A stretch of 64,000 nt of DNA from Melioribacteraceae bacterium. Lineage in GTDB: Bacteria; Bacteroidota; Ignavibacteria; Ignavibacteriales; Melioribacteraceae. Below are positions 44,870 to 52,465 of this stretch, piece after piece. Positions within the stretch are counted from its first letter, which is position 1. Each line of letters opens with the position of its first letter. Location: NCBI GenBank assembly GCA_027030245.1, contig JALVFE010000016.1, positions 248,001-312,000 on the forward strand. The letters run 5' to 3'. The notes below the pieces were generated by a model. That model ran no database searches and was not told the DNA's origin. It was given only the letters and a program-made list of their open reading frames with translations. The position numbers and the translations under genes are program-made.

Positions 44870-46117
44870 TTATAAGTTATATGTAAGTCCGATGCTGAAA
44901 GCAAGAACATCCAAGTGATGAACGCCGGGCATGTTTTCCGGCTGAAGCGGATTAGGATAAGCATCAACGTCTCTGTCCGCACCAAGCAAATACTCAAGCG
45001 AACCTTCGAGAGTTACGTTATTCATAAAATAACTGAATCCACCGGTAACAACGTGATTTGTGGAAGACGGGAAAAGGAAATTCAAAGTTTCGTCCGGCGC
45101 CGGAGCTGGGTCGTAATAATAACCTACACGAACGGCATACATTCCGCAAGGGGCATATTCCGCACCGAAGCGGATTTGTGTTGCGTCTTTCCAGTTAAGC
45201 GTAAATTCGGATTCCTGGTTCCATTGTTTATATTTTGCAGTCAATTTATCAAGCGCTTTCCAATTGCTGTATTGCGCGTCCAAAGTTAACGTTACCGATT
45301 TTGAAGGATGATAAGCCAAACCACCGGCAATCCACATCGGCCAAGTCACATCCCTGTCGAAGTCGCTTTTCATTTCCATCGGTAAATCCAATAATTCGCC
45401 TGTTCCGCTCATCGTTACCTTCGTAGCTGTTCTAAATGTTGCGCCTACCGATAATTTTTTTGAAGCGTCATATTTCAAACCGATTGTTACGCCGTAGCCC
45501 AATCCGGTTGATTCTTCCGAATATTGAGGTAAAGTTTCCGGTGTTCCGTCTTGATTCAAATCTAAAAGTTGCGAATGAGGTCTTTTTAAATCGAACATTG
45601 CGTAATAAATATTAGCGGCAACACCAATGGAAAATTGTTCTGTAACTTGATAGGCGATTCCGGGTGAGAAGTTAATTACCCCGATTTTCGACATCCAATC
45701 GAATGGCCCGAGTCCTTGGGTTAATGCAATCACTTCTCTTCCGTTCCATTCTGCGCCCAAACCGGCCGGCACGTAAACACCGAACGATAACGCCAAATTG
45801 TTCATTCTGTAATTAAAGAAGAAATTAGGACTGATATAATGGTTTGTTACGGTTTTTGCATCGATTCCCGCAGCTTTATATTTGTACGTTCCGAAAGGAA
45901 TAACATCGGTACCGAAAACGAGAATGGAAGAATTCAATTTTGCCAAACCTGCGGGATTCCAATATAATGCCGTTCCGTCGTTTGCCAACCCAACGAACGC
46001 GCCGCCCATACCTAATGCTCTGGTTCCGATACTGTTTAAACTTAGACCGTTTGCAAATAACGAAGAACCGAAAGCGAGAATAGTTAATAATGCTGTAAGA
46101 GATAGTAGCTTTTTCAT
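44870..46117 (-). CDS. FadL/OmpP1-like outer-membrane porin
   Basis: The 415-residue protein has a signal peptide (MKKLLSLTALLTILAFGSSLFANG). The FadL N-terminal block follows: NSIGTRALGMGGAFVGLANDGTALYWNPAGLA. Beta strands run to the end, with AVRVGYYYDPAPAPDETLNFLFP near residue 330 and a terminal SIGLTYNL. FadL channels bring in hydrophobic molecules. In this operon, with SQR- and DsrE-like genes, it might admit sulfur compounds; that is a guess from context. Confidence 0.88.
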   Translation of the reverse strand: MKKLLSLTALLTILAFGSSLFANGLSLNSIGTRALGMGGAFVGLANDGTALYWNPAGLAKLNSSILVFGTDVIPFGTYKYKAAGIDAKTVTNHYISPNFFFNYRMNNLALSFGVYVPAGLGAEWNGREVIALTQGLGPFDWMSKIGVINFSPGIAYQVTEQFSIGVAANIYYAMFDLKRPHSQLLDLNQDGTPETLPQYSEESTGLGYGVTIGLKYDASKKLSVGATFRTATKVTMSGTGELLDLPMEMKSDFDRDVTWPMWIAGGLAYHPSKSVTLTLDAQYSNWKALDKLTAKYKQWNQESEFTLNWKDATQIRFGAEYAPCGMYAVRVGYYYDPAPAPDETLNFLFPSSTNHVVTGGFSYFMNNVTLEGSLEYLLGADRDVDAYPNPLQPENMPGVHHLDVLAFSIGLTYNL

Positions 46118-46147
46118 ACGCCCCTCATTTTGTTTAGTTTAATTAAT

Positions 46148-47245
46148 TTATTCCGGTTTATACATATTTCCCAATAATGCTCGTTTTATTGCTTCATCTA
46201 AAATTCCGGGCATACTCATGTGATTCATAAACGCCGACATTCCGGCATCCCAGAAATACATATCCATTCTGAACATTTCGCGCGGAGTGTAAATGTTTAT
46301 TTTTCCGTTCTCTTTTATTATCAATACTTCGATAGGATATGCCGCGGCGTGATCTATACCCGGACAAAGATTTTCGTCGCTTTCCCTCGAACTTCCGGCA
46401 ATATGAAACGACAACCCTTCCGTTCTTGGTCGTGAAATTCCAAGCAGCACAGCGTTCTTATCGGGCGATTCAACTTCACCGATTATTTTCCATTTCAAAA
46501 CGTCTTTCGATTTGGTATAGCGGTATTCGATATCGTCTTGGGTAGGAGAAAAATGTTTCATGTTTTCTTTTAATGTTTTAACTAATCCGGAAACCGAGTT
46601 TTTCGAAGCATCTGCGGAAAATATTTGGGGGAATTGGTCTTCGTCGGTGAAGAATGTTAAAGGTCCCACCATCATAAACATATCTTTTGAAGCTTCGGCC
46701 AAATCGTCGTCGTCGCGTATGGGTTCCATCATAACATTTAATTTTTCACCGAATTTACAACCGTAAATCGTGCTCAAAATATCGTTCTTAAACGAAACGG
46801 TCTTATTAATAACTTCATTATATTTTGCTTCGTCATCCTCAGCCAAATCGTTAAAAATTATTCTGTTTATTGTTTCCGGATCGGCTAAAACAATTTGCAC
46901 ACCTTCCGGATTTTCGTAAACCGCAATTCTGAAAAACGCGGCAACCAAATATTTGTTTCCGTAGGAAGTAAGCATTTTAATGTAATCGTCAGAAGTAAAT
47001 ACAATTTCCTTTACTCTAAACTTACACTTATCTTCATCTTTTTCCCGGACAATATCCGGTGTAGCCAATTCGTAATAATTTAGAACTTTAAAATTATTAC
47101 TTTCAACGTTTTCCAATAATTTTGCACCGACGGAATCGATATCCTGACGAATATTTTTACCCGCCAGAACATACATTCCGTGTTGCGATGCGGGCAATAT
47201 GCCGGCAAAGCTTAATACAACTAAAACAATTAGTTTCTTTAACAT
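46148..47245 (-). CDS. Hypothetical secreted protein of the sulfur operon
   Basis: A 365-residue protein with a signal peptide (MLKKLIVLVVLSFAGILPAS). The first part (residues 25-230) has two stretches that could be repeats of one fold (VGAKLLENVESNNFKVLNYYEL..., RRIIFND...). The second half has GISRPRTEGLSFHIAGSSRESDENLCPGIDHAAAYPIEVLIIKENGKINIYTPREMFRMDMYFWDAG. This last part and the overall look recall DUF302-like proteins, only weakly. Sits between the DsrE-like and FadL-like genes, so a periplasmic part in sulfur handling is likely. Not identified. Confidence 0.65.
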   Translation of the reverse strand: MLKKLIVLVVLSFAGILPASQHGMYVLAGKNIRQDIDSVGAKLLENVESNNFKVLNYYELATPDIVREKDEDKCKFRVKEIVFTSDDYIKMLTSYGNKYLVAAFFRIAVYENPEGVQIVLADPETINRIIFNDLAEDDEAKYNEVINKTVSFKNDILSTIYGCKFGEKLNVMMEPIRDDDDLAEASKDMFMMVGPLTFFTDEDQFPQIFSADASKNSVSGLVKTLKENMKHFSPTQDDIEYRYTKSKDVLKWKIIGEVESPDKNAVLLGISRPRTEGLSFHIAGSSRESDENLCPGIDHAAAYPIEVLIIKENGKINIYTPREMFRMDMYFWDAGMSAFMNHMSMPGILDEAIKRALLGNMYKPE

Positions 47246-47330
47246 AAATAATCTCCGGTTACTCGATTTGTACTAAGAACAAAATTTAACGATAATAATA
47301 TACGAATATCTTTTTTAATAAATAAAACCG

Positions 47331-47816
47331 CTAAGTAAAAATAATTTGCGCGCCCGCTGATTTTTCGTAAAATTCGCCAACGGTAAGAATTTCTTCTACT
47401 TGCGGACACAAATCGTCTTTTGTTAAATGAAACATATCCATAGCGGCTTTGCATGCGTATATTTTACCGCCCGCATCGCTAATCATTTCAATAAATTCAC
47501 GCACCGGCGGTATATCGAGCGCTTCCATTTCCTTTTTCATCATGTAAGTAGCGAATGCCGACATTCCGGGAATCATTCCCAAAATCGTAGGCATTTTCAT
47601 TCCGCCGGGCATTCTCATAGCGGAATTTCCTACGGTTGCCACGCTGAGTTTATCCATTCTTTTATCTACAATTGCATCCAACCCGAAAAATGTAAAGAAC
47701 AGCATCGCTTCTATTCCTTCCATCAAAGCGCCGTTGCCCATAATCAATCCGGGATAAACTCCGTCAAGCGAACCTTTCGATACTACGATTGATACTTTTG
47801 TTATTTCATCCGACAT
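47331..47816 (-). CDS. DsrE/DsrF-like (DsrE2-type) sulfur-relay protein
   Basis: A 161-residue DsrE-family protein: KVSIVVSKGSLDGVYPGLIMGNGALMEGIEAMLFFTFFGLDAI at the start and ISDAGGKIYACKAAMDMFHLTKDDLCP near residue 115, with two cysteines there. The large hydrophobic middle (LGMIPGMSAFATYMMKKEM) is typical of the DsrE2 group. These proteins pass persulfide sulfur between carriers. The start at 47816 is set by AAGGAGATATGAA; an in-frame upstream start lies in the preceding gene. It follows the TusE/DsrC-like gene by 20 bases. Confidence 0.85.
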   Translation of the reverse strand: MSDEITKVSIVVSKGSLDGVYPGLIMGNGALMEGIEAMLFFTFFGLDAIVDKRMDKLSVATVGNSAMRMPGGMKMPTILGMIPGMSAFATYMMKKEMEALDIPPVREFIEMISDAGGKIYACKAAMDMFHLTKDDLCPQVEEILTVGEFYEKSAGAQIIFT

Positions 47817-47836
47817 TTCATATCTCCTTAAATTTA

Positions 47837-48154
47837 TTAAACACAACCTTTGGGTTTAGGTAATCCGGCAATTTTAGCCGCTTTTTTCGCGGGTCCTTTC
47901 GGAAACAGTTGATATAATTCTTTTGTATTTACACCGCTTTGTTTGGTTAATTTTCTTATGGACGGAACACTTCCGGTTTCTTGATATTCTTTACGGAGAA
48001 AATTAATCACCATCCAGTGTTTCTCAGTTAGTTCTTCTATACCTTCTTGTTTGGCTAATTCTTTTGCAAGGTCTTCCGACCAATCTTCCATGTTAGCCAA
48101 GTGTCCGTCTGCGTCCAGTTCAATGGTTTTACCTAATAATTCTACAGCTGCCAT
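47837..48154 (-). CDS. TusE/DsrC-family sulfur carrier
   Basis: The 105-residue protein follows the DsrC/TusE plan: LDADGHLANMEDWSEDLAKELAKQEGI, TEKHWMVINFLRKEY, PSIRKLTKQSGVNTKELYQLFPKGPAKKAAKIAGLPKP and the tail KGCV. The penultimate cysteine (Cys104, the CysA arm) is present. The second cysteine of true DsrC, ten residues earlier, is Ala here. So it is closer to TusE or DsrC-like carriers than to the DsrC of sulfite reductase; no dsrAB is in the window. AAGGAGAG precedes the ATG. Confidence 0.9.
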   Translation of the reverse strand: MAAVELLGKTIELDADGHLANMEDWSEDLAKELAKQEGIEELTEKHWMVINFLRKEYQETGSVPSIRKLTKQSGVNTKELYQLFPKGPAKKAAKIAGLPKPKGCV

Positions 48155-48171
48155 TTTTTTCTCTCCTTTAT

Positions 48172-48867
48172 TTAGTTGTTAATAAATTGTTCTTTATTAT
48201 TTTCGGTTTGCTCTGCTAAACTTTTCAAAAATGTAATTCCGAACGCCAAACCGCGTCTCATTTCCGGAGTATTAAATTGTCTCAAGAGTTTCATGTATGA
48301 AATATCCCCTTCAACTTCGATATCCAATTTTTTATAAACGTTAACCGCATTGTTTATGGCGTGGAGCATATCGGGTTGGGTCAGGTTTTTAATGGTGTTA
48401 AGAATAGTTACAATATTATCTCCCAACGCTTTAACGTCTTCCACGGTGAACGATGTTACTATGTTATCCAGAATGGTGCCGAATTCTTTAAAGAATTGGA
48501 AATAACCTTTCCTGTCGAATTCATCCAATTTGTGCATAAAGTCGATTACTGATTCGCGCGAAATAGGTCCGAAATCCTGCAGAAAATCCTTTAAGCTTTC
48601 GAGCTGATCGAGAGTTTTACTGATGTTGTTTACGTTTCTCAAAAGCTTTTTGGCAAAAGCGAGAATATCGCCGGTGTTAAGCGAGTCGTGAACTTCTTCC
48701 AATTCAACAACGGCGGTTTGGAATAAATCTTTGCCAACGCGCGTGAAATCTTCTTTCAGGTCTTCCATCTCACGTCTGTGACGTCTTTGAAGATCGATTT
48801 CTTCAAGAATTATATCAAGCTTTTTGTTAATATCGTTTATCTGATTTTGAATATTTTTTTCTTCCAT
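48172..48867 (-). CDS. DUF1641 protein
   Basis: A 231-residue cytoplasmic helical protein. A coiled coil at residues 1-50 (KNIQNQINDINKKLDIILEEIDLQRRHRREMEDL) precedes the DUF1641-like region: DILAFAKKLLRNVNNISKTLDQLESL, then LGDNIVTILNTIKNLTQPDMLHAINNAVNVY and PEMRRGLAFGITFLKSL. DUF1641 proteins often lie with SQR-type flavoproteins or formate dehydrogenases; the function is unknown. Lies 2 bases after the flavoprotein gene. Confidence 0.82.
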   Translation of the reverse strand: MEEKNIQNQINDINKKLDIILEEIDLQRRHRREMEDLKEDFTRVGKDLFQTAVVELEEVHDSLNTGDILAFAKKLLRNVNNISKTLDQLESLKDFLQDFGPISRESVIDFMHKLDEFDRKGYFQFFKEFGTILDNIVTSFTVEDVKALGDNIVTILNTIKNLTQPDMLHAINNAVNVYKKLDIEVEGDISYMKLLRQFNTPEMRRGLAFGITFLKSLAEQTENNKEQFINN

Positions 48868-48869
48868 AG

Positions 48870-50099
48870 CTAAACCCTCTTTCCTGCCATGGTCATTTGA
48901 GATTCTATCGGTAATTCTTGACCTTTAAGCAATAAATGCCAATACATCCAACGGAACATTACTTTTCCGTAATGATTCATCTTCGTTTCTTCCAACAGCG
49001 AAAAAGGTCCTATTCCGGGAAGCGGGAATTTCCCGGGAAGCGGTTCGGTGTCGTAATTAAAATCTATCAATATTCCTTTACCGAATCCTGATTCTATGTA
49101 GCAATTGGCGTGACCGTCGAATTTAGCTTTCGGTTCCAAACCGTCTATCACATCGAGAAAGTTTTCGAACAAAATATCCGATTCGAAATGGGCTACCGAA
49201 CCGGCTTTGGAGCTTGGCAAATCAGTTGCATCGCCGATAACGAAAATATTATCGAACCCTTTTGCCATCAGAGTATGTTTGTCGGTCGGTATGAAATTAA
49301 GCTCGTCTCCCATTCCGCTGCGTTCAATTGCTTCATCACCCATATTTGTCGGAATTGTTACAAGAACATCGAACGGGATTTCTTGCTCATCCCAAGAAAC
49401 GATTTTTTTATTTTCATTATCCACACGTGCAATGTTAAATTCGGTTGTAAGCTTAATGTTTTTCTTGTCTAAGAAGTCACCCAAAATAGAAGCGGCGCGG
49501 GGTTTTGTAAATGCACCGGGAAGCGGGGTTACAAAATGAATTTCCACTTTGTCCCTTATTCCCTTTTCGGTAAAAAACCAATCGGCGAGAAAAACAAATT
49601 CCAACGGAGCTACCGGGCATTTTATCGGCATTTCCGTAATGTTTAATACCAGTTTACCGCCTTCCCAGTGTTTGAAGAAATTTCTCAATGCCAAAGCGCC
49701 GTCGATTGTATAAAAATCGAAAATATTCTTATACCAGAGTTCTCCTTTCATTCCTTCCGTTTCTTCCGGGCGGATTTTCGAACCGGTTGCAATTATTAAG
49801 TAATCGTAAGACAACACTTGATTGTTTTTCAGCAACACCCGGTTTTTATCCGGTTCAATTCTATCTATTTCGGACATTACAACGTTTACGCCCGTCGGGA
49901 AGAAATCCCTTTTAGGTTTTATTACATCTTTCTTTGTATATATATCGAATGGTATAAACAAAAATCCGGGTTGGTAATAATGCGTTTCGTATTGATCAAC
50001 TATTGTTATTTGCCATTCGTTTTTATCGAGAACGTTATGTAACTTATTTAGCATCATTGTTCCGGCCGTACCGGCACCGAGTATAAGCAGTTTTCTCAT
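48870..50099 (-). CDS. Sulfide:quinone oxidoreductase-like flavoprotein
   Basis: The 409-residue protein has the FAD motif LLILGAGTAGTMMLNKL at the N-terminus, ATGSKIRPEETEG near residue 104, and VIGDATDLPSSKAGSVAHFES near 287. Cys161 (MPIKCPVAP) and Cys333 (HANCYIE) match the two active-site cysteines of SQR. The C-terminus has an amphipathic stretch (KVMFRWMYWHLLLKG) for membrane contact. SQR oxidises sulfide to polysulfide and reduces quinone; here persulfide could go to the downstream DsrE/TusE-like carriers. It lies 15 bases after the MerR gene. Confidence 0.87.
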   Translation of the reverse strand: MRKLLILGAGTAGTMMLNKLHNVLDKNEWQITIVDQYETHYYQPGFLFIPFDIYTKKDVIKPKRDFFPTGVNVVMSEIDRIEPDKNRVLLKNNQVLSYDYLIIATGSKIRPEETEGMKGELWYKNIFDFYTIDGALALRNFFKHWEGGKLVLNITEMPIKCPVAPLEFVFLADWFFTEKGIRDKVEIHFVTPLPGAFTKPRAASILGDFLDKKNIKLTTEFNIARVDNENKKIVSWDEQEIPFDVLVTIPTNMGDEAIERSGMGDELNFIPTDKHTLMAKGFDNIFVIGDATDLPSSKAGSVAHFESDILFENFLDVIDGLEPKAKFDGHANCYIESGFGKGILIDFNYDTEPLPGKFPLPGIGPFSLLEETKMNHYGKVMFRWMYWHLLLKGQELPIESQMTMAGKRV

Positions 50100-50114
50100 T
50101 TTTTCATCTCCTTT

Positions 50115-50537
50115 TTACGGTAATAATTCTTTTAATTTTTCTTTGATTGATGCACAATTGCCGAAGCTTCTGTAAACTTCGCAAGTTCTGCATTCCCTGT
50201 CTTTGCATACGTTTTTTTTGTGGTTAATCATCCAGCAAGGTTTAGTGTGTCCGCTGTAAAATTCGCAGTGAGCCCTGTCTTCCGCACTGCATTTAACAAT
50301 TGCCCAACAAGGGATTAAGGCAAGCACCCTTCTCATTCCTTCAATATTGATTTTGTCTTCGTTGATGGTTTTCCTAATGCACATCACCCTTTCGATATCG
50401 CGATCGGAGTAAAGTCTTTGGTTACTTGTTTTCTTGAACGGAATAATCAATCCTTCGCGTTCGTACATTCTGAGCGTGGGAACCGAGATTCCCATTAATT
50501 TTGCTGCGGTGCTAATCGTATATTTGGGTTCGTCCAT
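50115..50537 (-). CDS. MerR-family regulator with Cys-rich C-terminus (operon of the SQR-like gene)
   Basis: A 140-residue protein: MerR winged helix at residues 6-55 (YTISTAAKLMGISVPTLRMYEREGLIIPFKKTSNQRLYS) and a nine-cysteine array: Cys53, then 77, 83, 91, 101, 111, 116, 119, 128. The spacing is identical to that of the two other MerR proteins in the window. It could hold a metal or Fe-S cluster, or sense sulfane sulfur. The start at 50537 has GGAAAGGAAA upstream; a TTG 21 bases earlier is possible. It is the first gene of the minus operon and has a dyad in its promoter. Confidence 0.88.
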   Translation of the reverse strand: MDEPKYTISTAAKLMGISVPTLRMYEREGLIIPFKKTSNQRLYSDRDIERVMCIRKTINEDKINIEGMRRVLALIPCWAIVKCSAEDRAHCEFYSGHTKPCWMINHKKNVCKDRECRTCEVYRSFGNCASIKEKLKELLP

Positions 50538-50559
50538 TTTATTTTCCTTTCCGTTCAAA

Positions 50560-50593
50560 CTTGATACCCGATAGTATCAACTTTCTTGCCAAT
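50560..50593 (-). promoter_or_regulatory. Promoter/operator block of the MerR-SQR operon
   Basis: On the minus strand: ATTGGCAAGAAAG, then TTGATA, 8 bases, TATCAAG. The dyad GTTGATAC/GTATCAAG is nearly perfect. TTGGCAAG-N4-TTGAT also resembles a sigma-54 -24/-12 element (one or two mismatches). The same block precedes the MerR gene at 51386. Confidence 0.7.
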
Positions 50594-50733
50594 GATTGAT
50601 ATCAATTTTTGTTTCATTTTCGAAGGATTTTGAAATTAAATTCCCAATCTCAAGAAAACCGGCAGTGGGATTTTTCCAAACTTCGGGAAATAAAGGAGCA
50701 AATAACTTTTTATAAATCGAAAGAGGAGGAAAC

Positions 50734-50759
50734 AAAAAAGGGCTGAATATCAGCCCTTT
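50734..50759 (-). terminator. Terminator after the broken rhodanese-fold copy
   Basis: AAAGGGCTGA-TAT-TCAGCCCTTTTTT on the minus strand is an intrinsic terminator. It lies 10 bases after the stop of the pseudogene and may be its former terminator. Confidence 0.75.
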
Positions 50760-50769
50760 CATACAAAAT

Positions 50770-51030
50770 TAGTAACCTTCCCGTTTTCTTTTGTGGCGTG
50801 TCTTTTTCAATTTTATTTTAACGGGAGCTTTTAATTTAGGAAGCTCGATGTTTTGTTGAGTTGCTTTAGCGCCGGTTTGTGGTTGCCCGCCGAAATATTT
50901 ATTTCCCCTATCTTTTCGAATTCAAGTTTTTCTTGTGGCGTTGCATTAACGCTAAGTTTGGGGAAGAGGATTTTATCTCTCCAACAATTCAAGTTATCTT
51001 CCAAAACATTTATACCTTAATAACCGTTTA
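50770..51030 (-). pseudogene. Truncated, frameshifted copy of the rhodanese-fold protein gene
   Basis: About 260 bases match the 3' part of the gene at 58110-58760, including FPKLSVNATPQEKLEFEKI and the tail RHKRKREG. A four-base deletion near 50904-50910 shifts the frame, the first two-thirds of the gene are missing, and the final Cys codon has become Tyr before the stop. It is a relic of a duplicated or rearranged operon on this side of the plus-strand MerR. Confidence 0.85.
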
Positions 51031-51342
51031 CGTTTAGGTTATAGCATTCCGTATTATATTTATAGTATAAAATATTTTTTTGCTAAAGAGTCATTTTGTA
51101 AAAAATTTTAAGGTATTGCCCCTCTTTAATACTAAATTTTGCAAACACTAATTCCCACATATATTTACCGGGTATAAGTACGTTGGAAAGTATTTAACAG
51201 TTGAAAGTAATAACCAACATACGAAATAAGATACCAATATCCTTTTAGTCTATAAAACAATAAATTTTCCATTTTTTTTCTTGATGTTAATAACCGAATA
51301 ATTAAAATCAACGAATTTAACCGAAAAACCAATAAACCAGAA
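51031..51342. other. AT-rich intergenic DNA
   Basis: No gene is visible between the pseudogene and the MerR promoter block. A weak inverted repeat (ATAACC...GGTTAT, 51022-51044) marks the end of the pseudogene homology. The rest is AT-rich without a recognisable signal. Confidence 0.6.
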
Positions 51343-51377
51343 TTGGCAAGAAACTTGCTAATTGCAGTTATCAAGTT
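51343..51377 (+). promoter_or_regulatory. Promoter/operator block of the plus-strand molybdoenzyme operon
   Basis: TTGGCAAG-AAAC-TTGCT (51343-51359) agrees with the sigma-54 consensus YTGGCACG-N4-TTGCW at all but one fixed position. The dyad CTTGCTA-N8-TATCAAG (51354-51375) overlaps it. An alternative reading is a TTG-N20-TATAAATT promoter with the dyad in the spacer, as MerR proteins prefer. The block is shared with the promoter at 50560-50593. The MerR ATG is only 8 bases beyond the dyad. Confidence 0.7.
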
Positions 51378-51385
51378 TATAAATT

Positions 51386-51835
51386 ATGAAAGATTATATA
51401 AACATACCGTCCAACGAACCTATTTTTTCAATTAGTACTGCAGCTAAATTAGTCGGGGTTTCGGTACAAACTTTACGATTATATGAAAAAGAAGGTTTAA
51501 TTATTCCGTTTAGAAAAAAATCAAATCAAAGATTATTCTCGCAAGATGACTTAAAAAGAATCCGTTGTATTCGCTCTACAATCAACGAGAAAAAAATTAG
51601 TATAAATGGAATAAAGTCTCTCTATGCACTCCTTCCTTGCTGGGAAATAGTTAAATGCTCTGACGAGGAACGGAACGTTTGCCCGGCATATTTAGAAAGT
51701 TCTCAACCCTGCTGGAGTTATTCTCATAGCTCAAATGTTTGCAGTACGAGAGAATGCAGAGAATGTGAAGTATACAAAGGAATAGGAAACTGTATTGATG
51801 TTAAAAATCTTATAAAAAAAATCGGCAAAAATTAG
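51386..51835 (+). CDS. MerR-family regulator with Cys-rich C-terminus (plus-strand operon)
   Basis: A 149-residue paralogue of the MerR protein at 50115. The winged helix reads FSISTAAKLVGVSVQTLRLYEKEGLIIPFRKKSNQRLFS. Nine cysteines at 61, 85, 91, 99, 109, 119, 124, 127 and 136 have the same spacing as its paralogues (CWEIVKC, CPAY, PCW, VC, CREC). It heads the operon for the TorD-like chaperone and molybdoenzyme and probably controls it through the dyad just upstream. Confidence 0.9.
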   Translation: MKDYINIPSNEPIFSISTAAKLVGVSVQTLRLYEKEGLIIPFRKKSNQRLFSQDDLKRIRCIRSTINEKKISINGIKSLYALLPCWEIVKCSDEERNVCPAYLESSQPCWSYSHSSNVCSTRECRECEVYKGIGNCIDVKNLIKKIGKN

Positions 51836-51859
51836 GAATTAATGATTAACGGAGAATTT

Positions 51860-52465
51860 ATGGGACAAAAAGAACGTGAAATAATTTATAAAACCTTTTC
51901 GAAATTATGTTATTACCCGGATGAAGAATTAGCCGGTCTGCTAAAGAATGGCGTAATAACCGAATTTTTAATGAGTCTGGACCCTGAGAATAAAGAAATT
52001 CAAAAACTTGAGGAATGGGTTGATTCGTTTAATTCAACAGAAAAGTTGCTTGAAGAACTCCAGGTTGAATATACAAGTTTATTTATCACCAACTTCCCTT
52101 CCGTTCCCGCTCCCATGTTCAAATCATACTATTTCGAAAACGAAATACTTGGTGAGTCGACGGAAAAAATAATGGACATTTATGAACAATATAATTTTAA
52201 GGTTTCCGACTTGATGAAGGAACCTGCCGACCATTTAGCTATTCTGTTGGAATTTATTTATCGAATTATTCAAATCGACAATACTTACTATTTCCAAATA
52301 AAATTTATAAAAGATGAAATACTCAGTTGGATGACCCCCTTCAAGGAAAGCGTGGACTCGGCATCTACAAATGTATTTTATCCGACCACAATCGAAACAA
52401 TTATTAACTATCTCAAAAATGAAGTAACACAATACGAGACTAAATTTGCGGGAGCTGAATTATGA
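51860..52465 (+). CDS. TorD/DmsD-like chaperone for a molybdoenzyme
   Basis: The 201-residue all-helical protein fits the TorD/NarJ chaperone family: REIIYKTFSKLCYYPDEELAGLL at the start, LQVEYTSLFITNFPSVPAPMFKSYYFENEILGESTEKIMDIYEQY in the middle, and PADHLAILLEFIYRII. Such chaperones hold the Tat signal of the catalytic subunit until the cofactor is in. The start at 51860 has GGAGAATTT just upstream; an in-frame ATG at 51842 is less likely. It overlaps the catalytic subunit gene by ATGA. Confidence 0.87.
   Translation: MGQKEREIIYKTFSKLCYYPDEELAGLLKNGVITEFLMSLDPENKEIQKLEEWVDSFNSTEKLLEELQVEYTSLFITNFPSVPAPMFKSYYFENEILGESTEKIMDIYEQYNFKVSDLMKEPADHLAILLEFIYRIIQIDNTYYFQIKFIKDEILSWMTPFKESVDSASTNVFYPTTIETIINYLKNEVTQYETKFAGAEL

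Noticed and set aside
47837-50099. Part of a dissimilatory sulfite reductase (dsr) cluster
   Set aside because: No dsrAB, dsrMKJOP or two-cysteine DsrC is present; the carrier has one cysteine. A persulfide relay with an SQR-like enzyme fits better.
50577-50762. 61-codon open frame on the minus strand
   Set aside because: Its start lies inside the terminator hairpin at 50734-50759 and it runs into the MerR operator block. The peptide has no recognisable feature.
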